64,000 nucleotides of DNA from Raineya sp. (GCA_025454915.1 JALONN010000013.1:1-64000), one strand, 5' to 3'. Counted from the first letter of the stretch, positions 1-8,493 are shown. Notes: generated by a model not told the origin, from the sequence alone. Program-made: numbers and translations.

Positions 1-285
1 ATACTCTTTGTTAGGGGTATAAAATTCTTCATTAATACTTCCTCCAGTATTATTTTTTGCTATATACATATAACTATCAGTCCAAGCCCAATCTTTGATT
101 CCATTAGGATATACTCGTACTTGAGCTTCATTTTTATCACTTAATATAGTATTATTTTCATCAAGATTTTTTTTATATTTGATAAATAAAATATTAGGAC
201 TATTGGGGTCTGGTAGTGGCATTTGTTGGGCTTGTGTATATAAACTCAATAATGCTATGACGAATGTTAAAATATACTTTTTCAT
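1..285 (-). CDS. Secreted protein, 3' end cut by window (tandem paralog)
   Basis: Only the first 95 codons are in the window; the reading frame is open to the left edge. The start ATG is followed by a signal peptide of the form MKKYILTFVIALLSLYTQAQ, so the product is exported. The first thirty or so residues are almost identical to those of the next gene upstream, and later segments (LSDKNEAQ, FYTPNKEY) also match, so the two arose by tandem duplication. No known domain is recognised. It lies just past a hairpin that overlaps the stop of its paralog, so it may depend on read-through from that gene. Confidence 0.8.
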   Translation of the reverse strand, partial: MKKYILTFVIALLSLYTQAQQMPLPDPNSPNILFIKYKKNLDENNTILSDKNEAQVRVYPNGIKDWAWTDSYMYIAKNNTGGSINEEFYTPNKEY

Positions 286-298
286 AGATTTAGCTTAA

Positions 299-323
299 AA
301 GCCCCTTTTCACTTAAGGGGCTT
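299..323 (-). terminator. Hairpin between the tandem secreted genes
   Basis: A perfect 9-bp stem, AAGCCCCTT and AAGGGGCTT, encloses a 7-base loop and covers the stop codon of the upstream secreted gene. On the minus strand it is followed by only a short T run, so it may be an attenuator between the paralogs rather than a full stop. Confidence 0.5.
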
Positions 324-794
324 CAATTTAATTATGTTCCCACTCATATATTTTGTGGGTTGTTTGGGTTGGGGAGAATCTAAATCTATGATATAGATAT
401 GAGAAAAACCTTTTAAGTAATCATATTTACCTGCTGATGTTTTAGTAGCCAATATGTCTCTTAGTTGAGTATATGTAATAATCACACTGTTATAAGTAGA
501 AAGAACTGTATAAGCAAAATATTCTTTATTAGGAGTATAAAATTGAAAATCTATACTACGTCCTTGTGTATCATGTGAAAAGAACATATAACAATCTGTC
601 CAAGTCCAATCTGTACCATTAGCAGCTCGTATTTGTGCTTCATTTTTATCAGACACTAAAACAGTAGAAATAGTGTCTTGTTTATGTTTGATAAAAAGAG
701 TATTAGCACTATTAGGGTCAGGTAAGGGCATTTGTTGAGCTTGTGAATATAAACTCAATAATGCTATGACGAATGTTAAAATATACTTTTTCAT
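309..794 (-). CDS. Secreted protein of unknown function (tandem paralog)
   Basis: This 161-residue product begins with a clear signal peptide, MKKYILTFVIALLSLYSQAQ, and has no further membrane segment, so it should be periplasmic or surface-exposed. I do not recognise a domain. It is a near copy in its N-terminal part of the next gene downstream. Its start codon overlaps the stop of the preceding lipoprotein gene by one base (TAATG), which points to translational coupling and a shared job with that lipoprotein. Three genes here therefore probably form one unit read leftward. Confidence 0.8.
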   Translation of the reverse strand: MKKYILTFVIALLSLYSQAQQMPLPDPNSANTLFIKHKQDTISTVLVSDKNEAQIRAANGTDWTWTDCYMFFSHDTQGRSIDFQFYTPNKEYFAYTVLSTYNSVIITYTQLRDILATKTSAGKYDYLKGFSHIYIIDLDSPQPKQPTKYMSGNIIKLKPLK

Positions 795-2272
795 TAGGGT
801 AGTTGTTGATAAATTTTGATTAATTCGTTCATTTTCAATACATATTGACGTTTATCTGATGGAGATAGTATATCCCATGCTTTATTTTCTAAAAGAGGTT
901 TACCATTAGCATCTAAATCGCCTAAAGTACTTACTAAGAAAAAGCCTTTGAGATGAACGTCTTTTATTCTTGAGTCCCAGCTACCATACGTCCCTCTATC
1001 AAAACGTTTCATAATTCTCAAAGCAATCTCTACTTTGTGAAAAGACATACAATTATGAGTAATATGTTCAGAATCATCAGTATTTAACCAATTTTTCATA
1101 TTATTGTATTCTTCGAGTTCTTGAGCATCAGGTTTATGATAAGACGCATGAATACCTTCATGTATCAGTGTTTTTACAATTCCTATTCTGCCCTGCTTTT
1201 TGATTAAAGAAGGATTTAGATATATTTTATTGGTGTTAGGGTCAAAATATCCGTTATTTTTACTTGGAAGAAGATTGCTAAAGAAACCCTCTTCTTTCCA
1301 GATAATATGTATTTTATTTTGCTCTCCTGTTCCCAAATAAGCACTAATTATATCTCTAAAATCAGGGTCATCTATTACTTCTTTAACTGTTTCTACGGTT
1401 TTTTCATCAATCGCTTTAATTGTTCCATACTTAAAATAATAACTATCAAGTTTTAAGCCATTGTAATCATACGTTCCGAAAATATAGGGGTCATCTTGCC
1501 CTATATCCGAAGGAGGAGGTCCACCACCACCAGCTGGAGGGTCTGGGTTGCCTCCACCTGAACCACCACCACAACTTTCTACCACATACTCTCCATTGCT
1601 TTCAGGATTTCCATCATCTCCTAATAAAACCCCTCCTCCTGTGCTTGGACATGGTACTTCTGCTTGTAGTAATGTTACCATATTGCATATCAAAACAGAA
1701 GTATAACTATAACAAGTTTCATTTTCTGTGATAGTAGAAACACCTTGCCATCTTCTATTTCTCATCACAAAATTGTAACCTATATCAAATACCGTCAAAC
1801 GGGCATTGGTTCTGGTTTCTATTTCTGTGAAGAAATTTGTAATAATTTGTTCTTTTTGCCCTGCCACTTGAGCCTCTGTGGTTACAAGCTCTACAATATG
1901 GGCTTTTATGGGGCGTCCATTACTATTTAACTCTGTACGCAACCTACGAATAAAATACAAATTGTTTGGATACTGTACATACATTGCACGACTTACAGGT
2001 GTAATCAGTACCCTATTGCCATTAGTAAGGCTTGTTTGAACAGTTTTATCCCAAAGAGGCGTGAAAGTACGAAACTCAGGACTTGAAAACGCTTCTGTTC
2101 CTGTTCTACTTGATACATTTGAAGGAATTAGAGTTTTTTGCTCGTTTTCAAAATAGAGCTTGGCTTGCTCCAAAGTTTCAGGATTAATGGCAGTGTAATT
2201 TACATCTTTACGCAAATTACAACCCCAAAACATAACTGTTAGCATCAGAAATGCTAAAAATTGGTTTTTCAT
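794..2272 (-). CDS. Lipoprotein with HExxH putative metalloprotease motif
   Basis: The 492-residue protein starts with a lipoprotein signal: a hydrophobic stretch and then FWGC, with Cys18 as the likely lipidation site. A Gly/Pro-rich linker (GGGSGGGNPDPPAGGGGPPP) near the middle separates an N-terminal part, where TAINPETLEQAK is typical of such secreted proteins, from a C-terminal part. The C-terminal part holds LIHEGIHASY, an HExxH zinc-protease-like motif resembling that of SprT-like and other Bacteroidota secreted proteins. A zinc peptidase role is inferred from the motif only; no third ligand was identified. It leads a leftward unit with the two secreted paralogs. Confidence 0.75.
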   Translation of the reverse strand: MKNQFLAFLMLTVMFWGCNLRKDVNYTAINPETLEQAKLYFENEQKTLIPSNVSSRTGTEAFSSPEFRTFTPLWDKTVQTSLTNGNRVLITPVSRAMYVQYPNNLYFIRRLRTELNSNGRPIKAHIVELVTTEAQVAGQKEQIITNFFTEIETRTNARLTVFDIGYNFVMRNRRWQGVSTITENETCYSYTSVLICNMVTLLQAEVPCPSTGGGVLLGDDGNPESNGEYVVESCGGGSGGGNPDPPAGGGGPPPSDIGQDDPYIFGTYDYNGLKLDSYYFKYGTIKAIDEKTVETVKEVIDDPDFRDIISAYLGTGEQNKIHIIWKEEGFFSNLLPSKNNGYFDPNTNKIYLNPSLIKKQGRIGIVKTLIHEGIHASYHKPDAQELEEYNNMKNWLNTDDSEHITHNCMSFHKVEIALRIMKRFDRGTYGSWDSRIKDVHLKGFFLVSTLGDLDANGKPLLENKAWDILSPSDKRQYVLKMNELIKIYQQLP

Positions 2273-2410
2273 TGAAATAAGATAAGGTTTAAGGTTTTGA
2301 TAGTATAAGGTTTGCCTCCAACGTTTGAGGCTTTTAATAAGTATTTGCTAGATTTATTGCAAAAATACACAATAATAATGCCATTACCTCTTCGATTTGT
2401 TAATAATTTT

Positions 2411-2452
2411 CATACGTTTTGTTATGTTTTTTATACGTTTTACTTATATTTA
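2411..2452 (+). promoter_or_regulatory. Promoter and direct-repeat operator of the XRE gene
   Basis: Two copies of an ATACGTTTT core (starting at 2412 and 2433) lie 21 bp, or two helical turns, apart just before the XRE start. The second runs into TATATTTA, a 7-of-8 match to the Bacteroidota -7 box TAnnTTTG. A regulator bound to both copies would cover the promoter, so autoregulation by the XRE protein is plausible. Confidence 0.4.
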
Positions 2453-2469
2453 CTTTTAAAAATATCATT

Positions 2470-2862
2470 ATGACAACTTTAGGAACAAAGCTGAGAAAAT
2501 TTCGTACAGTTGCTAAACTTTCACAACAAGAAATCGCAGACAAGCTAAATATTAGACAAGCAACTTATTCTAATTGGGAAAAAGGAGAAACAAAACCTTC
2601 TTTAGACCATATTATAAAATTATCCGAAGTTTTCAATGTACCTGTTCAAGAGTTTTTGCCAACAAGTAATGTTTATATACACAATCAAGAAAATAATGAT
2701 AATGCAATGGGAATAAATTTTGGTCTTGATGATAAAGATTTACAAAAAATTTTAGAACCTATTCATTTACTTATTCAACAAAATAATAGTCAAAATGAGA
2801 TTATTAAAAACCTATTAGAGCAAAACAAAGAATTAATAGAGCTTTTGAAAAATAAAAAGTAG
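2470..2862 (+). CDS. XRE-family transcriptional regulator with C-terminal coiled coil
   Basis: The 130-residue product has an HTH_3 DNA-binding domain at about residues 5-60 (SQQEIADKLNIRQATYSNWE, then a recognition-helix and KPSLDHI pattern typical of the fold). The C-terminal part from about residue 95 is rich in Leu/Ile at heptad spacing and should form a coiled coil for oligomerisation. I chose the ATG at 2470 rather than the in-frame ATG 51 bases upstream because the domain begins directly after it and the upstream one lies inside the predicted promoter. The gene ends in an A-rich stretch, after which a different frame continues as a heptad repeat (see the adjacent repeat). Confidence 0.88.
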   Translation: MTTLGTKLRKFRTVAKLSQQEIADKLNIRQATYSNWEKGETKPSLDHIIKLSEVFNVPVQEFLPTSNVYIHNQENNDNAMGINFGLDDKDLQKILEPIHLLIQQNNSQNEIIKNLLEQNKELIELLKNKK

Positions 2863-2893
2863 CATCATTTTTGATATTACTTATACAAAATTT

Positions 2894-3082
2894 GAATACA
2901 GTAACCTAAAACTCGAATACAGCAACCTAAAACTCGAATACAACAACCTAAAACTCGAATACAACAACCTAAAACTCGAATACAGCAACCTAAAACTCGA
3001 ATACAGCAACCTAAAACTCGAATACAGCAACCTAAAACTCGAATACAGCAACCTAAAACTCGAATACAGCAACCTAAAACTT
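2894..3082 (+). repeat. Nine tandem 21-bp repeats
   Basis: Nine head-to-tail copies of GAATACAGCAACCTAAAACT plus a final C, without spacers. Copy 1 has GT for GC at the AGC site, copies 3 and 4 have AAC there, and copy 9 ends in T. The period is exactly seven codons. In the plus frame starting at GAA each unit reads EYSNLKL (or EYNNLKL), a Leu-containing heptad, and the variants are silent or Ser to Asn. That frame is open from 2849 to a stop at 3155-3157. It is a variable-number repeat; copy number is likely to differ between strains. Confidence 0.95.
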
Positions 3083-3131
3083 AAATATGTTTATATAAAA
3101 TCAATGTTTAATTTTATTAAATCGAATTCTT

Positions 3132-3476
3132 ATGCCACGACAAAAGAAAACAAGTAAAATCGTTGAAAGTGCAAGTGTACGTTTAGCGGGTATTAAATCC
3201 ATTGACAAAGATTTAGATTTAGGCAACGGTGCTACTGTGAAAGCATATAACAGTCTGATAGAAGAAACTAAAAAATTACTTGAAGACTACAATACAGTTC
3301 TTTCTTTAGTAGATGAAAAACTTAATTTGTACCAAGTAAAAGAAAAAGAACTCAAAGATTTGCACGAACGAATGTTAATTAGTGTTGCTGCTAAATACGG
3401 AAAAAACAGCAACGAATACGAAAAAGCAGGAGGTAAAAAGAAATCGGAACGTAAACGACCTACGAAAAAATCGTAA
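3132..3476 (+). CDS. Small charged protein of unknown function
   Basis: A 114-residue, Lys-rich protein with a basic C-terminus (KKKSERKRPTKKS). The middle, with TKKLLEDYNTVLSLVDEKLN and following residues, is predicted helical. The pattern of AYNSLIEET, then ERMLISVAAKYGKNSNEYEK and an AGG...RKSERKR tail, is one I associate with small uncharacterised proteins found in cyanobacteria and Bacteroidota; I know no function. It follows the 21-bp repeat array by 50 bases and ends at a strong bidirectional hairpin. Confidence 0.75.
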   Translation: MPRQKKTSKIVESASVRLAGIKSIDKDLDLGNGATVKAYNSLIEETKKLLEDYNTVLSLVDEKLNLYQVKEKELKDLHERMLISVAAKYGKNSNEYEKAGGKKKSERKRPTKKS

Positions 3477-3481
3477 AATAA

Positions 3482-3506
3482 AAAAGGGCTAATTTTTAGC
3501 CCTTTT
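3482..3506. terminator. Bidirectional intrinsic terminator
   Basis: An 11-bp perfect stem (AAAAGGGCTAA and TTAGCCCTTTT) with a 3-base loop sits between two convergent genes and offers a T run in both directions. Confidence 0.85.
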
Positions 3507-3507
3507 G

Positions 3508-4209
3508 TTAAAATTTCCTTTTTAGACTCAACCCTTGTTTTTTTTCTTCTTCTATTTTTTTGTTCTGTTCTTCTTTTAGTTCTCTTTTTTGTTTTAATAT
3601 AACATTTATTTGTTTGCTCATTTCTTTAAGTATCTCTGATAATTCTAAGGAAGAACTGTACTGTTTTATTTCTAAACCATTGATACCTTCCTTGACAACA
3701 ACACCATTCTGTTCTTCTTGTGCATTTTTAGCATATAAGTCAAGTAATATATTAATTAATTCTAAAAAATTTTCATCATCTAAACCAACTTCTTTTTTTA
3801 ACCAATTATCAATAAATTCTTCTTCGTTATTAAATATCAGAGGTTCTTGATTAAACGTCAAAGGCTCTTGATTAAATTTTTCTGAATATATAGAAAAGTA
3901 ACTTTTGGTAATATTTTCATTTTTATCATTTGGATAAATTATAAGTAGTCCTTTCTTAGAGTTTTCTAAAAATATATCATCCTTTTGGAGTGTCTTTTTT
4001 ATTTTTGGATACATTTCTTTTTTTTCTTCACTTTTTACCTTTGTGCTATTTGATTTAAACTCAAGAATCAAATACGTGTCTAATTTTGCTATTGTATCTC
4101 TAATCACAGGGTCATATTTTGTATTGGCTGTTAATTTAGCTTCAAAATTTTCATACTTTTTTGTCAGTCTTTGGATAAAATCTCCAATTAAAATATTTTC
4201 TTGTTCCAT
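3508..4209 (-). CDS. Hypothetical cytosolic protein with C-terminal coiled coil
   Basis: I do not recognise this 233-residue protein. It begins MEQENILIGDF. A longer in-frame reading would start 70 codons upstream but would run into the divergent gene and has unlikely composition, so I rejected it. A central DTYLILEFKS segment could be a beta strand carrying acidic and basic residues, as in some nuclease folds, but that is weak. A short internal duplication FNQEPLTFNQEPL occurs near the middle. The last 50 residues are Glu/Lys-rich and helical. It is transcribed away from the CrtA-like gene and ends at a shared hairpin. Confidence 0.6.
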   Translation of the reverse strand: MEQENILIGDFIQRLTKKYENFEAKLTANTKYDPVIRDTIAKLDTYLILEFKSNSTKVKSEEKKEMYPKIKKTLQKDDIFLENSKKGLLIIYPNDKNENITKSYFSIYSEKFNQEPLTFNQEPLIFNNEEEFIDNWLKKEVGLDDENFLELINILLDLYAKNAQEEQNGVVVKEGINGLEIKQYSSSLELSEILKEMSKQINVILKQKRELKEEQNKKIEEEKKQGLSLKRKF

Positions 4210-4356
4210 AAAATTGATTTTACTGATACGTTTGAAATTTAGCAAAATATTGACAAAAAACATATAGTTTTTATTACAAAAAAATTCATTAAATCTACTT
4301 CTCAAAACATTCTCATTACACAAAGTGTAAAAATGTGTATATTTATGTTTTAGCAA

Positions 4357-5055
4357 ATGGTAACACTTTCTTTTTTTAAATATCAAGGATTCTCTAATCG
4401 TTGGTGGGCTCTCACTCAAATGGGAACAATGCCTTCATTAGTAAAAAAAGTAGAAGGTCTGAGTTTTTCAAAATTGTTGGGAAGTGGAGGCAAACAGGGT
4501 TTTAGCATTTTGCCTAACTTTGGTTTATATGGTCTTTTATGTGTCTGGAAAAATGAGGCATCTGCTACACATTTTTTTCAGGAAAACTCCATTTTTAAAA
4601 ATTTCAAGCATCATTCATCTACTCATCAAACTATCTTCTTAAAAACGCTTTCTTCTCATGGCAAATGGGATGGTGTAGAGCCTTTTGAGAATCTCAAAGA
4701 GAAAGCAACAGGAAAAATTGCTGTAATCACAAGAGCTAAAATTAAACTCAGTAAGTTATGGCATTTTTGGCAATTTGTACGTCCTGTCAGCAAAGATATG
4801 TACAAAAAAGATGGTCTTATTTTTTCTGTTGGGATTGGGGAACTTCCTCTTATCCAGCAGGCTACATTTAGCATTTGGGAAAGTACAGAAAAAATGATGG
4901 AATATGCTTATAAAGATGCTCCTCATAAGCAAGTCATTCAGAAAACAAGAGAATTAGGCTGGTATAGCGAAGAGCTTTTTGCAAGATTTTCTATCTTGTC
5001 TGTTGTTGGAGAAGGTATTATTCCATTAGATACCTTAACAACTCCTCAATTATAA
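4357..5055 (+). CDS. CrtA-like carotenoid oxygenase (spheroidene monooxygenase family)
   Basis: The 232-residue product matches the spheroidene monooxygenase (CrtA) pattern: an N-terminal VTLSFFKYQGFSNRWWAL, then a KLLGSG block, a short hydrophobic strand (GLYGLLCVW) and a C-terminal SIWES...MMEYAY...H...I block, at about the family's usual length. CrtA enzymes introduce a 2-keto group into acyclic carotenoids using a haem. Whether this one acts on a carotenoid is inferred; no other carotenoid gene is in the window. It converges on the PAS gene with only 7 bases between the stop codons. Confidence 0.72.
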   Translation: MVTLSFFKYQGFSNRWWALTQMGTMPSLVKKVEGLSFSKLLGSGGKQGFSILPNFGLYGLLCVWKNEASATHFFQENSIFKNFKHHSSTHQTIFLKTLSSHGKWDGVEPFENLKEKATGKIAVITRAKIKLSKLWHFWQFVRPVSKDMYKKDGLIFSVGIGELPLIQQATFSIWESTEKMMEYAYKDAPHKQVIQKTRELGWYSEELFARFSILSVVGEGIIPLDTLTTPQL

Positions 5056-5062
5056 TTTCTCC

Positions 5063-6040
5063 TTATTTATCATGAATTACATCCATAATCAGATGAATTA
5101 CCTTATCCAGTGAAACAGAAGTATTTTCTAGCAGATTGATATACTTCATTTTTGTTTCCATATCTTTCTCTTCTTTGATAAGATAAATAAGTCCCATAAT
5201 TGTAGATAAAGCCCCTCTTACCTTATGGCTCTGTTGCCAAGCAATTTGAGTGAGTTTCTCATTTTGGTTTGTAATCTGTATTTCAGCTTTTTTTCTGGCA
5301 TCAATATCAACATAATTAAAAGCTACACCAAATAGACTATTATCTGCATCATAAACAGGATAATAGGTTACTTCTATCCAACTTGTAAAATCTCCAAATT
5401 TAATTTGTCTTTCCATTCTGGTAATTTCACCTTGCAGAGCTTTTTGGAAGTATTGTTGAAACTCAGCATAATCATCAGCTAATACATAATTTCTATAATC
5501 ATCTCCATAAGTTATCGTTTGACCAAAAAAGCTGAATATACTCTCCTGAGCTACTTTATTAAAATTGAGCACTTTATAGTTTGTATCAACAAGTACATTA
5601 CCATCATTGGTGCTATCCATCATGGCTTTTAATCTTATTTCAGAAGATTTTAGCTGTTCTTTGATAAAAAACTCTGAACTCACATCGTATCCCACACACA
5701 TGATACCTAAAGGGCTTTTATCATCATTCTCTAAAACAGAAGCTTCCCATTTTATCCAGAAAAACCTCCCATCTGACTTATAAGCATTTCTGATTTTAAT
5801 TTGGAAGATTTGATGAGGATTTTCAATACATTCCTCTATCATTTTCATGCAATATTTTCTATCATCAGGATGTAGTGTATCAGATAAATGTACTCCTACA
5901 AATTCTCGATTCCAAAAATCAAATCTTTTTCTAAAAGCTTCATTTACAAAGATATATTCACCATTGGTATTAAGAATAGCTACAGATATATTTTGAGATT
6001 GAAGTAAATATTTAGGGATAAATTTTTCAATAAGCATCAT
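5063..6040 (-). CDS. PAS-domain signalling protein with His box but no ATPase domain
   Basis: The 325-residue protein has two PAS domains, roughly residues 10-130 and 135-255, each with the PAC-like end. It then has a dimerisation and phosphoacceptor-like helix with QSHKVRGALSTIMGL (His272) and a second helix to the C-terminus. It stops there: the HATPase_c domain expected of a histidine kinase (N, G1, F, G2 boxes) is absent. There is no membrane segment, so it is a cytosolic sensor. It could be a phosphotransfer partner, a dominant-negative subunit, or a kinase truncated by deletion. The 7-base gap to its convergent neighbour leaves no remnant of an ATPase domain. Confidence 0.8.
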   Translation of the reverse strand: MMLIEKFIPKYLLQSQNISVAILNTNGEYIFVNEAFRKRFDFWNREFVGVHLSDTLHPDDRKYCMKMIEECIENPHQIFQIKIRNAYKSDGRFFWIKWEASVLENDDKSPLGIMCVGYDVSSEFFIKEQLKSSEIRLKAMMDSTNDGNVLVDTNYKVLNFNKVAQESIFSFFGQTITYGDDYRNYVLADDYAEFQQYFQKALQGEITRMERQIKFGDFTSWIEVTYYPVYDADNSLFGVAFNYVDIDARKKAEIQITNQNEKLTQIAWQQSHKVRGALSTIMGLIYLIKEEKDMETKMKYINLLENTSVSLDKVIHLIMDVIHDK

Positions 6041-6143
6041 TCAATTTTGTAAGCTTTGTATCAGTTTTGGTAAGCATAAAACTATATCTTTTATTGAATG
6101 TTTCAAAAAAAATATAAAAAAACATGCATATACAAGATATAAA

Positions 6144-8411
6144 TTATTTTGAACCAAATACTTGTACCCAATATCCTCCATAAAACCCTACTCCTAAGGT
6201 CTGATAATTTCCCATGATATTTTCTCTGTGTCCAGTGCTATTCATCCACATTTCTACGGTTTGTTCTGGCGATTCCCCTCCCATAGCAATATTTTCAGCA
6301 TAACCACTACCAAATTTTCTAATTCTGCTAAATGTCTGGCAGGTTTCTTTGAGTTCACCATCAATTCTGTCATGTGTATCATGGTCAAAATAATCGTCCT
6401 TACTCATATCAGCAGCATGGTAACGGGCAGCCCTTGCCAAATCGGGACTCCAGACAAGTGCAGGCAAGCCTTTTTTGGCTCTTTCTATATTGGTAAGCCT
6501 TAGAACTTCTTTTTCAAATGCCTCACTTTGAGCAGCTACATTCTCTTTTCCTGTTGGACACCCCACAAAAGAAATCTCCTGATTATTATTATTGGTATTA
6601 CTATTAGAGTTATTATTAGTATTGTTGTTCGTATTCGAATTATTATTTGTATTAGAGTTATTATTATTGCTATTAGCACCTATTTTTTGGACTACAATAG
6701 AAGAAACAAGATTATTAAAATTTCCTAGAGACATCGCATCTTGAGAAAGCGTAAAAGTTTCTCCCTGAAAATCTCCATGTTCATACAAAGTTACTTTAAA
6801 GCCTTCAGGTATTCTGATAGACTGAATAACATCATTTCCTATTGTCAGATCAGACATGTTGTATCTGCCTGCTTTCAGCACCTGTGAACGCCCTTGGAAT
6901 TTAGGTTCACTATAAACAATCACATCAGCATTATTATTTGTTCCTGTATTTGTATTGGGGTTTGTTATGACATTCGGATTGCTTTTTCCTTCTCCATATT
7001 GAGCTATAAAAAACTTTGTATGCTCACTCCAATCCATTTCAGCATTCAGGCTTGTTGTATTGTTAAAATCAAGAGACTTTTGTTTGAAGTATTGAGCCTC
7101 TCCAAAAATATATTTGCGATTGGTATATTTACTAATATGCACAAATACATTAGCTGTTCCACAACTCGATTTCCAAAGTCCTGAGTTTTTACCATTATCA
7201 AAACCTAAAGTTTTGTACAAATTCGATTTACCATTTTTATCAAAACTTTCTACATAAACAGCCCACCATAAATCTTTATTACAATGTGCTCTTGTGCTGA
7301 ATGTATTCCCTTGACTATCCACGTCCAAAGAAATGGTATAACTACCCTCTCCTTTTCTAGAACTCTCTTCAATAGGTAAACCCTTAAACCATCTCAAATT
7401 TCCTTCTGAATCTAAGTTCATCAGGAAAGGGACATCACTATATGCTTTTTGTTCGGTATTATTTACAATCTCACTTGGATTTTCCAGTCCAAAAGTAGCT
7501 TTACCAGAACACACTCCCAACACACTAATATTGCCTTCTTTATCCACACCTATTCCTTTAATTCCTTCTCCATCATTACTTCTGAGCATTTTTGCCCATA
7601 GCATTTCTCCAGTATTAGCATCAAGGCTGGCGATTAAAGCATCTGTATTATAAAAATGCCCTTGTAGAGCTTTAATAGCAGGTAAATTAATAGTTTTTTT
7701 ACCTCCAATATTGAGACTTATTTGTCTGTCACCATAGACACTCGTTCCTACTATTATTCTATTTTGCCAAAGGCTAATAGCTCCAGGGGTAAAACCTGAT
7801 GGCAAATTTTTTCTGTAAACTTCCTCACCATTTGTATTGATTTTAGCAACATTGGCTGGGTAACCGAGCAGATAACTATTTCCTTCTTCGTCTGTAGTAA
7901 AATCTCTTTCGTTGTTATAAAAGCCATCTTCAAAACCTTTTACCCACTGCAAAGCTCCATTAGAATTGTACTTGGCTAAAAACTCTTTGTTATCATCCTG
8001 ATTGGCAAGTGTTTGATTACCAAATTTGACTGTACCTTTATATACACCAAACACATAAATATTATTGCTCGCATCTGTTTCTATTTTTTCGGCTGCTACA
8101 TAGCTGGTTTCAGAGTTTTCGACATATTCTTTGAGCCAGATTAAATCTCCATTGGGTTTAAATTTGGCATAGAAGTATTTTACTTTTTTGGGGTTAAGGC
8201 AGTTATAAGCACTTTCTCCTATGGAGAGGTTTTCGCTAAAAAAGCCTACAGCAGTTAAGTTCCCACTCTTATCTTCTTCTAAATCCAGTAAACCTGCATT
8301 CCCTTTTCCTTCAGATACTTTCAGGTTTGTCAGGTTTCCTAAAATTTGGCTCTGAGCATTCATTACAATGCTCCATAGCAATACAATGAGCATATAGTTC
8401 AATTTTTTCAT
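6144..8411 (-). CDS. Secreted beta-propeller / crystallin-like / CAP-domain protein
   Basis: From the ATG that begins MKKLNYMLIVLL, the product is 755 residues with a signal peptide ending near MNAQ. Residues about 25-490 form repeats of SBBP/propeller type (KTNTNGEEVY, DSEGNLRWFKG, DKEGNISVLG). About 505-590 resembles a beta/gamma-crystallin module (VIVYSEPKFQG and VTLYEHGDFQGE). An Asn/Ser/Thr-rich linker of some 25 residues follows, then a C-terminal CAP/SCP domain (about 633-755) with the expected His in RYHAADMS, Glu in YAENIA and His/Glu in STGHRENI. CAP proteins are secreted; their bacterial role is mostly unknown. An earlier in-frame ATG (8447) would place 12 residues before the signal peptide and is less likely. 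Confidence 0.85.
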   Translation of the reverse strand: MKKLNYMLIVLLWSIVMNAQSQILGNLTNLKVSEGKGNAGLLDLEEDKSGNLTAVGFFSENLSIGESAYNCLNPKKVKYFYAKFKPNGDLIWLKEYVENSETSYVAAEKIETDASNNIYVFGVYKGTVKFGNQTLANQDDNKEFLAKYNSNGALQWVKGFEDGFYNNERDFTTDEEGNSYLLGYPANVAKINTNGEEVYRKNLPSGFTPGAISLWQNRIIVGTSVYGDRQISLNIGGKKTINLPAIKALQGHFYNTDALIASLDANTGEMLWAKMLRSNDGEGIKGIGVDKEGNISVLGVCSGKATFGLENPSEIVNNTEQKAYSDVPFLMNLDSEGNLRWFKGLPIEESSRKGEGSYTISLDVDSQGNTFSTRAHCNKDLWWAVYVESFDKNGKSNLYKTLGFDNGKNSGLWKSSCGTANVFVHISKYTNRKYIFGEAQYFKQKSLDFNNTTSLNAEMDWSEHTKFFIAQYGEGKSNPNVITNPNTNTGTNNNADVIVYSEPKFQGRSQVLKAGRYNMSDLTIGNDVIQSIRIPEGFKVTLYEHGDFQGETFTLSQDAMSLGNFNNLVSSIVVQKIGANSNNNNSNTNNNSNTNNNTNNNSNSNTNNNNQEISFVGCPTGKENVAAQSEAFEKEVLRLTNIERAKKGLPALVWSPDLARAARYHAADMSKDDYFDHDTHDRIDGELKETCQTFSRIRKFGSGYAENIAMGGESPEQTVEMWMNSTGHRENIMGNYQTLGVGFYGGYWVQVFGSK

Positions 8412-8462
8412 AAGCATAGAATTTTTATACAAGATACATATTACCATAAATATGCCAAAAAT

Positions 8463-8493
8463 AAAAATAGCAGTTTTAAAAACTGCTATTTTT
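8463..8493. terminator. Strong intrinsic terminator
   Basis: A 15-bp perfect stem (AAAAATAGCAGTTTT and AAAACTGCTATTTTT) around one base lies directly after the acyl-CoA dehydrogenase gene; it separates that unit from the downstream CAP gene. Confidence 0.88.

Noticed and set aside
1745..1930. Plus-strand 61-codon frame inside the lipoprotein gene
   Set aside because: Lies wholly within a well-supported gene on the other strand and has unlikely composition.
2881..3072. A 63-codon frame on the minus strand coding repeated LLYSSFR
   Set aside because: It is only the 21-bp tandem repeat read in another frame; no start region or gene context supports it.
2894..3082. CRISPR array
   Set aside because: The units are contiguous with no spacers, and no cas genes are present.
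4210..4419. N-terminal extension of the unknown protein that ends at 3508
   Set aside because: The added 70 residues are odd in composition and overlap the divergent CrtA-like gene's start.
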